A program made the position numbers and the translations under genes. DNA of 64,000 nucleotides from contig NZ_FQVA01000001.1 of the NCBI RefSeq assembly GCF_900129095.1, forward strand, positions 1,116,001-1,180,000. Reading direction: 5' to 3'. The DNA comes from Microbulbifer donghaiensis (GTDB taxonomy: Bacteria; Pseudomonadota; Gammaproteobacteria; Pseudomonadales; Cellvibrionaceae). Each line of letters begins with the position of its first letter. Position 1 is the first letter of the stretch. A model generated the notes under the pieces. That model was not told the DNA's origin, did no database searches, and saw nothing but the letters and a program-made list of their open reading frames with translations. Shown one piece after another: positions 18,561 through 26,842 of this stretch.

Positions 18561-19373
18561 TTAGGTCCAGCTTACGCACACAATGCTCAGTTGCTCTCCC
18601 TGTGCTTCTCGGTAGCTATCGAGAAAATGACAATTGCCGACTTGCATCGCCGTTGGCACGAAGGTGTGCCCCATATACACGGCATCGATGCCGTCAATCT
18701 GGAACGGCCGCAGCGTTTCCGCCGAGGCCCGCGCGATCCGATCCTGATAGCGCGGCGCGCGTATGTAATCAGCGAGTTTTCTTATGCTTCTGCGGGGCTC
18801 AAGGATTTCGCTGTAGAGTCTGAGCACCAGATCCCTGTCCCACAGCAGCCTTTGCGCGGCGTACTCCACCGCGCTATCCGACAGCAGAACACCGGACTGC
18901 CAATTATCGTCGATGGACTTCAATAGCTCCGTCACACGTCCCCAGCTGTTGTCCGGTACATTCGCATGCACAAAACCAATGCAACTTTGCCCGGCATCCA
19001 GCTCAATGGCCCAGGGCCAGGCGCGACACTGCTCAACAAGCTCTTGTTGTCGCCGCTGCGGGAGTGCGTAAAACCACTCCCCGCCGTTCCACCGGTGCAG
19101 TACATCGCGTCCAGGTTCCTCGAAGCCCGCAATCATCATCGCCTCATGGTTGCCGAGCACGCTCCAGTAGGTGTGCTGGTCAATCATCGCGAGCACGGCC
19201 TCGCTGTCGGGGCCGCGATCTATGATGTCACCGAGAAAAAAGAGGCGATCACTGCCCGGATCGAAGCTCAGCTCCGTCAGCTGCCGGCGCAGTTGCTTCA
19301 GGTGGCCGTGTACGTCGCCGACCACAAAGTCCCTGCCCTGCTGATTCCCACCTACCCTGAGCAGCGTCGCCAT
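18561..19373 (-). CDS. PPP-family metallophosphoesterase (PrpB-like)
   Basis: This 270-residue phosphoesterase has the PPP signature set in order: VVGDVHGH near residue 18, FLGDIIDRGPDS near 47, LGNHE near 73, FVHANVP near 131 and MGHT near 237. These supply the Asp, His and Asn ligands of a two-metal centre. Bacterial relatives are serine/threonine phosphatases PrpA/PrpB and Ap4A hydrolase ApaH. The length and spacing suit the PrpB-like group, but the substrate is not determined by sequence alone. The gene is divergent from the alpha/beta hydrolase at 19577, sharing a short intergenic promoter region. Confidence 0.85.
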   Translation of the reverse strand: MATLLRVGGNQQGRDFVVGDVHGHLKQLRRQLTELSFDPGSDRLFFLGDIIDRGPDSEAVLAMIDQHTYWSVLGNHEAMMIAGFEEPGRDVLHRWNGGEWFYALPQRRQQELVEQCRAWPWAIELDAGQSCIGFVHANVPDNSWGRVTELLKSIDDNWQSGVLLSDSAVEYAAQRLLWDRDLVLRLYSEILEPRRSIRKLADYIRAPRYQDRIARASAETLRPFQIDGIDAVYMGHTFVPTAMQVGNCHFLDSYREAQGEQLSIVCVSWT

Positions 19374-19576
19374 CGAAATTCCACATCGATCATTACCTGC
19401 AATGTTTCAAGCCTAGTCCTCACGGATAACGTCGACAAAGTGCCGCCAGCCTGGCACCGGCACAGCACCGGAGTCATTCGCGCGAGGGACTCAGGCGCCA
19501 ACCAACCAACCGCCCCACCCGCTCCGGCAACTAAACTGGTTTCAGCCACACGCAGCAAAAGAGGTTGAATCAGGCG

Positions 19577-20479
19577 ATGGGCCGATTGTTTTTACGCCGC
19601 CTAATCAGGGCGCTGTTTGTTACCGCCTGTTGCCTCGCTGCGCTGGTAGCCAGTGTCGGCGCCTCCGCACTGGACAATTCCTGGCAGCGCCGGGTCATCA
19701 GCCACGGCGATGTGAACCTGGAAGTTTTTCAAAAGGGGGGCGGCACGGCGGTGCTGATGCACCCGTCCCTGGGCAGACCGGCACGGGATTTCGAAGATCT
19801 CGGCAACAGGGTCGCCAAGGCCGGTTACCGGGTAGTGCTGATCAATCCCCGCCGTATCGGTGGCAGCAGCGGCCCAATGGAAAAGGTGGGCCTGCGGGAG
19901 CTGGCCGAGGATGTCTGGCGCGTCGCCGACCAGCTGATGATCGACCGCGCGTTTATTCTCGGCCAGAACTTCGGCAACCGGGTATCCCGCACAGTCTCCT
20001 CTCTGCAACCGGAGCGTGTCATCGGCCTGGTGCTGATGGCGGCCGGCGGCGAGATAGAGCCAAGCGACAAGGTTTGGGCGGAATTCAAGAAGGCATTCGA
20101 CCCCAACCTGCCCAAGGAGCGGCAGATGGAAGCCGTGGCCAATTCGTTCTTCGCCCCCGGCAATGATGCCTCCGCCTGGCGGCGCGGCTGGAACGGCGAG
20201 ACGGCAAAACTGCAGGTGGGGGCCGTCGAGCGCACGGATTTCAAACCTTTTTACCTGGGCGGCACGGCGCCGGGGCTGGTGATGCAGGGCCTGGATGACA
20301 AAATAGCCCCGGCGCAGAATGCCTGGAACCTGGTCAACAAGCGCCAGAACACCCGACTCGCCGCCTTCCCGAACATGGGGCACGCCATGCTGCCGGAACA
20401 GCCCGAGGCTCTGGCGACAGCACTGATCGATTTCCTCAACAGCCAGACGCAGGCAAACTACAACCAACCGGTTCAGTAG
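19577..20479 (+). CDS. alpha/beta hydrolase-fold protein lacking the nucleophile Ser
   Basis: This 300-residue protein has a signal peptide or membrane anchor (RLIRALFVTACCLAALVASV, cleavage likely after about residue 30). The fold is standard: the HPSLGRPA oxyanion loop near residue 62, an acid residue in MQGLDDKIAP near 240, and His in NMGHAMLP near 273. The nucleophile elbow reads LGQNFGNR, with Asn131 (codon AAC at 19967-19969) where GxSxG has Ser. It may be a non-catalytic binding protein or may use other chemistry. I prefer the ATG at 19577, with agagg 12 bases upstream, to the TTG at 19565. Confidence 0.8.
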   Translation: MGRLFLRRLIRALFVTACCLAALVASVGASALDNSWQRRVISHGDVNLEVFQKGGGTAVLMHPSLGRPARDFEDLGNRVAKAGYRVVLINPRRIGGSSGPMEKVGLRELAEDVWRVADQLMIDRAFILGQNFGNRVSRTVSSLQPERVIGLVLMAAGGEIEPSDKVWAEFKKAFDPNLPKERQMEAVANSFFAPGNDASAWRRGWNGETAKLQVGAVERTDFKPFYLGGTAPGLVMQGLDDKIAPAQNAWNLVNKRQNTRLAAFPNMGHAMLPEQPEALATALIDFLNSQTQANYNQPVQ

Positions 20480-20684
20480 GATAACGGCGCGAACGCGTGC
20501 CGATACAGCCGGAGCTGCCCCTGGCGGAGGCCGCCCCCGCAGCCCGACCCACCTGTCAGGGACTTTCGCGGTATTTCATCCTGATTGCGATATTTTGAGC
20601 GCCAACGGCTTAGCGGTTACTCTGGGCGAGTTTTGCTCCCGGCCGGTTGCCGGGCCCCTGCCGCCATTCAGCCCGAGCTGTTCC

Positions 20685-21902
20685 ATGAAAAATATCAAGC
20701 CCATCCTGCCCGTTTTGATCAGCGCGTGCCTGCTGTTGCTGCTGTCCTTTGGTTACCGGGCTGGCTTCGGCCTGTTCCTGGCGCCCATGTCAGAAGCGCA
20801 CGGCTGGGGGCGGGATGTGTTTTCACTGGCTCTGGCCGTGCAGAATCTGGCCTGGGGCCTGTTCGCGGTGTTTGCCGGCGGCCTGGCGGACCGCCACGGT
20901 ATCCTCAAGGTGCTGTTGGGCGGCGCCGCCTGTTACGGGCTGGGCATGTGGCTGATGGCCGACTCGACAACAGACTGGGCCATCACGTCCACCGCGGGCC
21001 TGCTGGTCGGCGCGGGGGTTGCCGGGACGGCCTTCGGAATCGTGCTGCCGGCGCTGGCCCGCGCCGTGCCGGAGGAGCGCCGCGCCTGGGCACTGGGTAT
21101 CGGCACCGCGGCCGGCAGCCTCGGCCAGTTCCTGCTGGTGCCGATCATGCAGCAGCTGATCGACTGGGCCGGCTGGTACCAGGCGCTGCAGATCCTCGGA
21201 TTGTCCGCCGTGCTGATGGCCTTCTGCGCCATTTCGCTGGTACGCCACAGCGCAGCGCCCGTCGACAGCAGCGACGATGCCGCGTTCGCGAAAATCAGTC
21301 TACCCGAACTTGCGCGCCGCGCTTTCCAGGTGCCCTCCTACACCCTGCTGGTGTTCGGCTTCTTCGTGTGCGGTTTCCACGTGGCCTTTATCACCGTGCA
21401 TATGCCGGGTTACCTGGTGGATCTGGGCTTCGACCCGAAAGTGGGCGCATGGAGTATCAGCCTGATCGGCCTGTGCAACGTCATCGGTGCCTATATGGCC
21501 GGGGTAATCAGCAGTCGCTACCCGATGCACAAGCTGCTGTCACTGATCTATCTGGGGCGCGTGGTCGCGATCACCGTTTTTCTGGTTTTGCCCGTATCGC
21601 TTGCCAGTGTACTGGCGTTCAGCGCGCTGATGGGCTTCCTGTGGCTGGCGACGGTGCCGCCGACGTCGGGCCTGGTCGCACGCTTCTTCGGCACCCGCTA
21701 CATGACCTTCCTGTACGGCATCGTGTTCTTCAGCCACCAGCTCGGCAGTTTCAGCGGCGTATGGCTGGGCGGCTTCCTGTACGAGACCTTCGGCAATTAC
21801 GACGGTATCTGGTATGCCGGCATACTGCTGGGCCTGCTCGCCGCATTCCTGCACTGGCCGATTGCCGACCGGGATCACTCGCCGCGTCTGCAAACGGCCT
21901 GA
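20685..21902 (+). CDS. MFS transporter (OFA-like)
   Basis: This 405-residue inner-membrane protein has twelve predicted helices. It shows the major-facilitator loop 2-3 motif as GGLADRHGILKV near residue 70 and the RxGxxxG-like start SFGYRAGFGLFLAPM typical of the oxalate/formate-antiporter-like group. The substrate is not predictable; the group transports monocarboxylates and other organic anions. The ATG at 20685 is chosen because the conserved first helix begins there, although the Shine-Dalgarno is weak. The gene reads toward the oligopeptidase B-like gene and ends 90 bases from it. Confidence 0.85.
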   Translation: MKNIKPILPVLISACLLLLLSFGYRAGFGLFLAPMSEAHGWGRDVFSLALAVQNLAWGLFAVFAGGLADRHGILKVLLGGAACYGLGMWLMADSTTDWAITSTAGLLVGAGVAGTAFGIVLPALARAVPEERRAWALGIGTAAGSLGQFLLVPIMQQLIDWAGWYQALQILGLSAVLMAFCAISLVRHSAAPVDSSDDAAFAKISLPELARRAFQVPSYTLLVFGFFVCGFHVAFITVHMPGYLVDLGFDPKVGAWSISLIGLCNVIGAYMAGVISSRYPMHKLLSLIYLGRVVAITVFLVLPVSLASVLAFSALMGFLWLATVPPTSGLVARFFGTRYMTFLYGIVFFSHQLGSFSGVWLGGFLYETFGNYDGIWYAGILLGLLAAFLHWPIADRDHSPRLQTA

Positions 21903-21941
21903 TTCAGGCGTTACCGAGCGACGTCCCCCCAACCGGAAACA

Positions 21942-21978
21942 CGCAGCCGCTGCCGGTGTCTCCCGGGCTGCGGCTGCG
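21942..21978. terminator. hairpin between convergent MFS and oligopeptidase genes
   Basis: Arms cgcagccgc (21942-21950) and gcggctgcg (21970-21978) pair perfectly over 9 bases with a 19-base GC-rich loop. The hairpin sits between two converging genes. The plus-strand continuation is ggtttcgg, only a weak T-tract, so its terminator role is tentative. Confidence 0.4.
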
Positions 21979-21992
21979 GGTTTCGGCCGGAT

Positions 21993-24176
21993 CTATTCCG
22001 TCGGCCCCGCCAAATGCCCCTTATCCAGCAAATCCAGGTAGAAAGCGTATTGCAACGCAATATCCTTGTACCTGCGGTAGCGGCCAGAGGCACCGCCGTG
22101 ACCGGCATCCATGTCGACATCGAAAATCAGTCGATTGTTGTCCGTTTTAAGTTCGCGTAATTTCGCCACCCACTTCATCGGCTCGAAATATTGCACCTGG
22201 GAGTCGTGCAGGCCGGTGGTCACCAGCATATTGGGGTAATCCTGCGCCTTAACCTGGTCATACGGGGAATAGGACAGCATGTACTCGTAGCTGTCTTTGT
22301 TGTTGGGATTGCCCCACTCGTCGTACTCATTGACCGTAAGCGGAATGGATTCATCGAGCATGGTAGTGACGACATCCACGAACGGAACCATCGCGGTGAC
22401 GCCGCGATAGAGGCCCGGCTCCATATTGACGACCGCTCCCATCAACAGCCCACCCGCACTGCCGCCCGCCGCAAACACCTTGTCCGCGGCCCCGTATTTT
22501 TGTGTGGTTAGTCCCTTGGTCACATCGATGAAGTCGGTGAATGTATGCTTCTTGTTGAACATCTTCCCATCTTCATACCACTTTCGGCCCAGCTTCTGCC
22601 CGCCGCGAATATGGGCAATGGCAAATACGAAGCCCCTGTCGAGCAGCGAAATCACTTCCGGGCGAAATCTGGGGTCTACCGTGTTGCCATAGGAGCCATA
22701 GCCGATCTGGAACAGCGGGTTACTGCCATCCTGTTTAAACCGGTCCTTGCGATAGGCCAGAGATACCGGAACCTCGGCCCCATCGCGAGCGACTATGCTG
22801 ACGTATTCACTTTGATAGCGCGCAGGATCAAAGTCGCCCGGCACCTTGTCCTGTTTCATAAGCTGCAAATCGCCCGTCGCGAGTTTGGTATCGTAAATGG
22901 TATTCGGTGTCGTCAGGCTCGAATAAGCGACCCGGACAGTGTCGGAATCCACACTGGGGTTCTCGTCGAGGTAGAGTTGGTAAATGGGGTCGTTGAAGCC
23001 GACCGTGAAATCATCGCCGTTATCCAACCCGATGATTCGCAGCGCGCTCTGCCCATTCTCGCGCTCGACAATCGCGAGGTGGCGATCAAAAGTCGTGAAG
23101 TCTTCCAGCAATACATCCGCACGATGGGCGAGGACTTCCCGCCACTTGGATTTGTCGCCGGCATCGCCTGCCGCAACCTTCATCAGGCGGAAATTTTCGG
23201 CCTCCCAGTTGGTCAGAATATAGAAGTCATCCTTCAGCTTCCTCGCGGAATATTCGAGCCCTGCTTCCAGGGGGTGAAGAGGCTGGAACTCGCCCTCCGG
23301 CGAATTGGCATCCAGCATCGAAAGTCCCTTGACCAGCGTCGAGTAGTGATGGATATAGATGAGTTCGCCATCCCGGGACTTGGAGAGCCAGGTGTAAAAC
23401 GAAGTGTCGCCTTCCTCATAGACAAGCACATCCTCACTCTGCGGCGTACCCAGCCTGTGGCGCATTACCTGGTAGCCGAGCAGTGTCTGTGGATCTTTGT
23501 TTATGTAGAACACCGTCTGATTGTCGTTGGCCCAGACCAGCTCCGGCTCCGCATTTTCCAGGCGATCCTGCAGCAACTTGCCGGTTTTCAGGTCTTTGAA
23601 GCGGATACTGTAGATACGGCGACCGACACCATCCTCTGAATATGCCAGCAGCCGATCATTCGGCGACACAACAGACCGGCCGACATGGTAGTAATCATTG
23701 CCCTCGGCGAGTGTGTTGACATCGAGCAGAACTTCTTCCGCCCCCTGCAAGGCACCTTTCTTGCGTGCGTAAACGGGATACTCCTGGCCAGGCACATAGC
23801 GGCTGTAATACCAGTAATCGCGAACCTTGACCGGCACGGTCGATTTGTCTTCCTCCAATCGCCCGGTAATTTCTTCAAAGAGTGTGTCCTGGAGTGCACG
23901 GGTGTGCTTCATCACCGCCTGGCTATAGTCGTTCTCCTGCTGCAGGTGGGCGATGATTTTCGGATCTTTACGCAGGTCATCGCGCATCCAGTAATAGTTA
24001 TCGATGCGTTCGTGGCCGTGAATAGACATCTTGTGGGGAATTTTTTTGGCGACCGGCGGGGATAGTGCCTCGCCCATTGCGCTGGCAAGTTCGGCATCCC
24101 CGGTTTTAGCGGAATCCGGTTTGCCGCAGCCGGTTAACGCCAGTGCACATATCAATGCGATGACAGCAGCTTTCAT
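21993..24176 (-). CDS. ptrB: S9A oligopeptidase B, lipoprotein
   Basis: This 727-residue serine oligopeptidase begins with a lipoprotein signal (MKAAVIALICALALTGC, lipid Cys17). RIDNYYWMRDDLRKDP near residue 62 is the characteristic start of the oligopeptidase B propeller. The hydrolase domain has Ser in FAAGGSAGGLLMG near 555, then the oligopeptidase B-type block NEYDEWGNP near 605, and the C-terminal MDAGHGGASGR with the catalytic His near 700. The family cuts short peptides after Arg or Lys. E. coli PtrB is cytoplasmic, so lipid anchoring outside the cytoplasm is a difference. Start at 24176 has ggagg 5 bases upstream; the frame opens earlier at 24278. Confidence 0.9.
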   Translation of the reverse strand: MKAAVIALICALALTGCGKPDSAKTGDAELASAMGEALSPPVAKKIPHKMSIHGHERIDNYYWMRDDLRKDPKIIAHLQQENDYSQAVMKHTRALQDTLFEEITGRLEEDKSTVPVKVRDYWYYSRYVPGQEYPVYARKKGALQGAEEVLLDVNTLAEGNDYYHVGRSVVSPNDRLLAYSEDGVGRRIYSIRFKDLKTGKLLQDRLENAEPELVWANDNQTVFYINKDPQTLLGYQVMRHRLGTPQSEDVLVYEEGDTSFYTWLSKSRDGELIYIHHYSTLVKGLSMLDANSPEGEFQPLHPLEAGLEYSARKLKDDFYILTNWEAENFRLMKVAAGDAGDKSKWREVLAHRADVLLEDFTTFDRHLAIVERENGQSALRIIGLDNGDDFTVGFNDPIYQLYLDENPSVDSDTVRVAYSSLTTPNTIYDTKLATGDLQLMKQDKVPGDFDPARYQSEYVSIVARDGAEVPVSLAYRKDRFKQDGSNPLFQIGYGSYGNTVDPRFRPEVISLLDRGFVFAIAHIRGGQKLGRKWYEDGKMFNKKHTFTDFIDVTKGLTTQKYGAADKVFAAGGSAGGLLMGAVVNMEPGLYRGVTAMVPFVDVVTTMLDESIPLTVNEYDEWGNPNNKDSYEYMLSYSPYDQVKAQDYPNMLVTTGLHDSQVQYFEPMKWVAKLRELKTDNNRLIFDVDMDAGHGGASGRYRRYKDIALQYAFYLDLLDKGHLAGPTE

Positions 24177-24431
24177 AAGTCCTCCGTGGACAATTATTGT
24201 TTTTGGTACCACGTTCGAAAGAATCCTAAAGCAGTTCCTATGCCTTTTCACCCGAAAGCACATTACAACCGCTTGCAAGTCGTTAACCTCTAGCGATAGT
24301 CATAGCTCTTGCGATACTCACCCCGGTCGAGTTTGGCGCTTTAGTCTTTGGCACTTGCCGACTTTCCCGGCCAAATTTCGACACCGACACAACACCCTCA
24401 GTCGTTTTGGGAAAGGGATCTGTGCGCTTCG

Positions 24432-25808
24432 CTATACGAGCAGCAGCCAGCTCATCGCCGCGATAATCAGCGATGCCGCCACGCTGAGTACGGCCCCTTC
24501 CCGCACCATATCCTGCATCCGCACCTTGCCGGTGCCGTAGGCGATTGCGTTGGGGGCCGTGGCCACCGGCAGCATAAACGCACAGCTGGCGCACATGGCG
24601 GCGGGGATCATCAGTACCATCGGGTCGAAACCGGCAGATTCTGCGGCGACGGCGAGGATCGGCATCAGGAGAGTCGCGGTAGCCGTATTGCTGGTGATTT
24701 CCGTCAGGAAAGTCACCGCCAGACACAGCAGTACCAGCATCAGCCACAGCGGCATCGCGGTGAGGAAGGACAGGCCGTTACCGAGCATATCGCTGAGACC
24801 GGAGGCGGCGAAACCCTTGGCAATGGCAATCCCGCCGGCGAACAGCAGCAACATGCCCCAGGGAATGTTTTCCGCAGTCTGCCAGTCCAGCAGGCGGCCG
24901 CCCTTGCCGTTCGGCACCAGAAACATCAGTACCACTGCGCCGAGGGCCACGGTGCTGTCGCCGGCGCCGTCGATACCGAGCCAGCCGCTCCAGCCGCCGA
25001 AGGGCTCGCTGCGCGTGATCCACGCCAGAATCGCCACACCGAATACCATCAGCGTGCGGATCTCCTCTTTGCGCCAGGCGCCTATCGTCGGCAGCTCCAG
25101 GGATTTTTCCAGGTGGACATTGCGCGTCAGCCACAGCGCCATGATCGGCAGCGTCAGCAGCACCACCGGGACACCGATTTTAAGCCAGCTGACAAAGCTG
25201 AATTCCCGCCCGGTGACTTCCTCGTAGATGCCCATAAAAATCACATTGGGCGGTGTGCCGATGGGAGTGCCCACGCCGCCGAGGCTGGCCGCGTAGGCGA
25301 TGCCGAGAATCAGGGCAATATTGAGGCGCTGGTTATTGGCCCGCGACAGAATCGCCAGCGCGATCGGCAGCATCATCAGGGTGGTAGCGGTATTGGAGAT
25401 CCACATGCTCAGCAGACCCGCCGCCAGCATAAAGCCCAGCACCAGCCGCCGCCCGCTGGAAACGCCGACAACTGTCAGCATGTACAGCGCCAGGCGCTCG
25501 TGCGCGCCACTCTTCTCCAGCGCCTTCGACAGAATAAAGGCGCCCATCAGCAGCAGGATCACGTGGCTGCCGAGCGATGAAGCCACCAGCTTGTGATCAG
25601 CCACGCCGAACAGCGGTAACAGCACAAAGGGCACCAGTGACGTGGCGGGTATCGGCAGCGCTTCGGTGATCCACCAGATCACGGTCAGCAGCGTGATTGC
25701 CGCCGTCACCGCCGCCGGATACGGCATGCCCATACCACTCAGCAGGAAATAAAATGCTGCGGCCAGTACCGGACCTATAACCACGAAGTGCTGCCGCGCA
25801 ATCGCCAT
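24432..25808 (-). CDS. DASS (SLC13) family sodium/anion symporter
   Basis: This 458-residue inner-membrane transporter has the two family signatures: SNTATTLMMLP near residue 125 and TSNTATATLLMP near residue 385. Each SNT motif sits in a re-entrant hairpin that binds substrate carboxylate and sodium. SLGGVGTPIGTPPN near residue 170 is also characteristic. The family imports dicarboxylates, citrate or sulfate; the substrate cannot be told from sequence alone, although a TCA-intermediate would suit the neighbouring metabolism. Start at 25808 has gggggaa about 7 bases upstream. The gene is transcribed alone. Confidence 0.9.
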   Translation of the reverse strand: MAIARQHFVVIGPVLAAAFYFLLSGMGMPYPAAVTAAITLLTVIWWITEALPIPATSLVPFVLLPLFGVADHKLVASSLGSHVILLLMGAFILSKALEKSGAHERLALYMLTVVGVSSGRRLVLGFMLAAGLLSMWISNTATTLMMLPIALAILSRANNQRLNIALILGIAYAASLGGVGTPIGTPPNVIFMGIYEEVTGREFSFVSWLKIGVPVVLLTLPIMALWLTRNVHLEKSLELPTIGAWRKEEIRTLMVFGVAILAWITRSEPFGGWSGWLGIDGAGDSTVALGAVVLMFLVPNGKGGRLLDWQTAENIPWGMLLLFAGGIAIAKGFAASGLSDMLGNGLSFLTAMPLWLMLVLLCLAVTFLTEITSNTATATLLMPILAVAAESAGFDPMVLMIPAAMCASCAFMLPVATAPNAIAYGTGKVRMQDMVREGAVLSVAASLIIAAMSWLLLV

Positions 25809-26034
25809 TGTCGAATTCCCCCAAGAGAGTCTGTCGCGCCTTTTCGGCCGTTTATAATTTGCGTTGTTATTATCAGGCCGGCACGATGGCCGTAACCGCC
25901 ACGCTGCCGTCACCGCCGTCTTCTATAGGATACCGGCATTCGACGGCTTGTGGTCACCGATCCACGTATCGGCTGCGCCGGGGCTATGATTACTAAGGTC
26001 CTCGGCACTACAAGAGCCTCTCAGGAGACAACCG

Positions 26035-26658
26035 ATGATGGCAATGCGCTCGGCCCGCTGGATGACTTCAGTCCTTCTCCTGCTCGTTTCCGGCACCTGG
26101 GTCACGGGCTGTTCTGCCCGGGACGAGGGGCCTTCTTACTCCTGCGAAGGTGTGGAGACCGGCAGCATCGAGGCCATGGTCTGCAGCGACGCCGAGCTGG
26201 CCGCGCTCGACCGCAAGCTGGCCGATGTCTATGCGAAGGCATCGGCCAAGGCTGCAAATGAGCGGCCACCGCTGCTGAAGGCTGAACAGCGCGGCTGGAT
26301 CAAGGGGCGCAATGAATGCTGGAAAAGCGACGACAAAAGAAACTGTGTTGCCGACGAGTACCAGCGCCGGATCGCCGAACTGCAGGCGCGCTACCGCCTG
26401 GTAGCGGCAACGGGCCCGGTGACTTATGTCTGCGGCGACAACCCAGCCAACGAAGTAGTGGCCACTTACTTCCAGACCGATCCGCCGACGCTGATAGCCG
26501 AGCGCGGCGACAGTGTTTCGCTGATGTTTCTGCAGCCCAGCGCCAGTGGCAGCAAATATCAGGGCCGCAATGAGAGCCTGTGGGAGCATCAGGGTGAAGC
26601 CAAAATCATCTGGGGCTACGGCGCTGATGAAATGCACTGCAGGAAAACCCCGCTATAG
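26035..26658 (+). CDS. two-domain lipoprotein: LprI-like plus MliC-like lysozyme inhibitor domains
   Basis: This 207-residue protein has a lipoprotein signal with lipobox VTGC (Cys26). Residues about 35-120 form an LprI/DUF1311 domain: SIEAMVCSDAELAALDRKL, an Arg/Trp helix EQRGWIKGRNEC, and a closing Cys. Residues about 130-203 resemble the MliC domain: VTYVCGDNPANEVVATYF, then LMFLQPSASGSKYQG and a final HC. Both domains are known from inhibitors of lysozyme. The protein would sit in the outer membrane or periplasm and protect peptidoglycan. Start at 26035 has caggagacaaccg upstream. A 17-bp tandem duplication overlaps the stop codon. Confidence 0.82.
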   Translation: MMAMRSARWMTSVLLLLVSGTWVTGCSARDEGPSYSCEGVETGSIEAMVCSDAELAALDRKLADVYAKASAKAANERPPLLKAEQRGWIKGRNECWKSDDKRNCVADEYQRRIAELQARYRLVAATGPVTYVCGDNPANEVVATYFQTDPPTLIAERGDSVSLMFLQPSASGSKYQGRNESLWEHQGEAKIIWGYGADEMHCRKTPL

Positions 26659-26688
26659 TGCAGCTCCAACAATAGTGCAGCTCCAACA
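26655..26688. repeat. 17-bp tandem duplication over a stop codon
   Basis: The unit atagtgcagctccaaca occurs twice head to tail (26655-26671 and 26672-26688). The first copy contains the TAG stop of the lysozyme-inhibitor-like gene, the second repeats it just outside the gene. It looks like a recent slippage event with no effect on the protein. Confidence 0.9.
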
Positions 26689-26842
26689 ACGCCCGCCCCA
26701 AAAAACATTTGCGCGGGGCGGACCGGCTCACTGGATATAACGAATTTCGACGACTTCCTGCCAAAGAATTATTGGTCAGCCTTTGACCAGCCCTTATAAT
26801 CCGCCCCCTTCTCCGCCCAGGCTTTACGTCGAAGCAGTAACC

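Noticed and set aside
22545-23639. 364-codon plus-strand open frame opposite oligopeptidase B
   Set aside because: It is a shadow frame: the oligopeptidase on the other strand has complete motifs and a strong Shine-Dalgarno.
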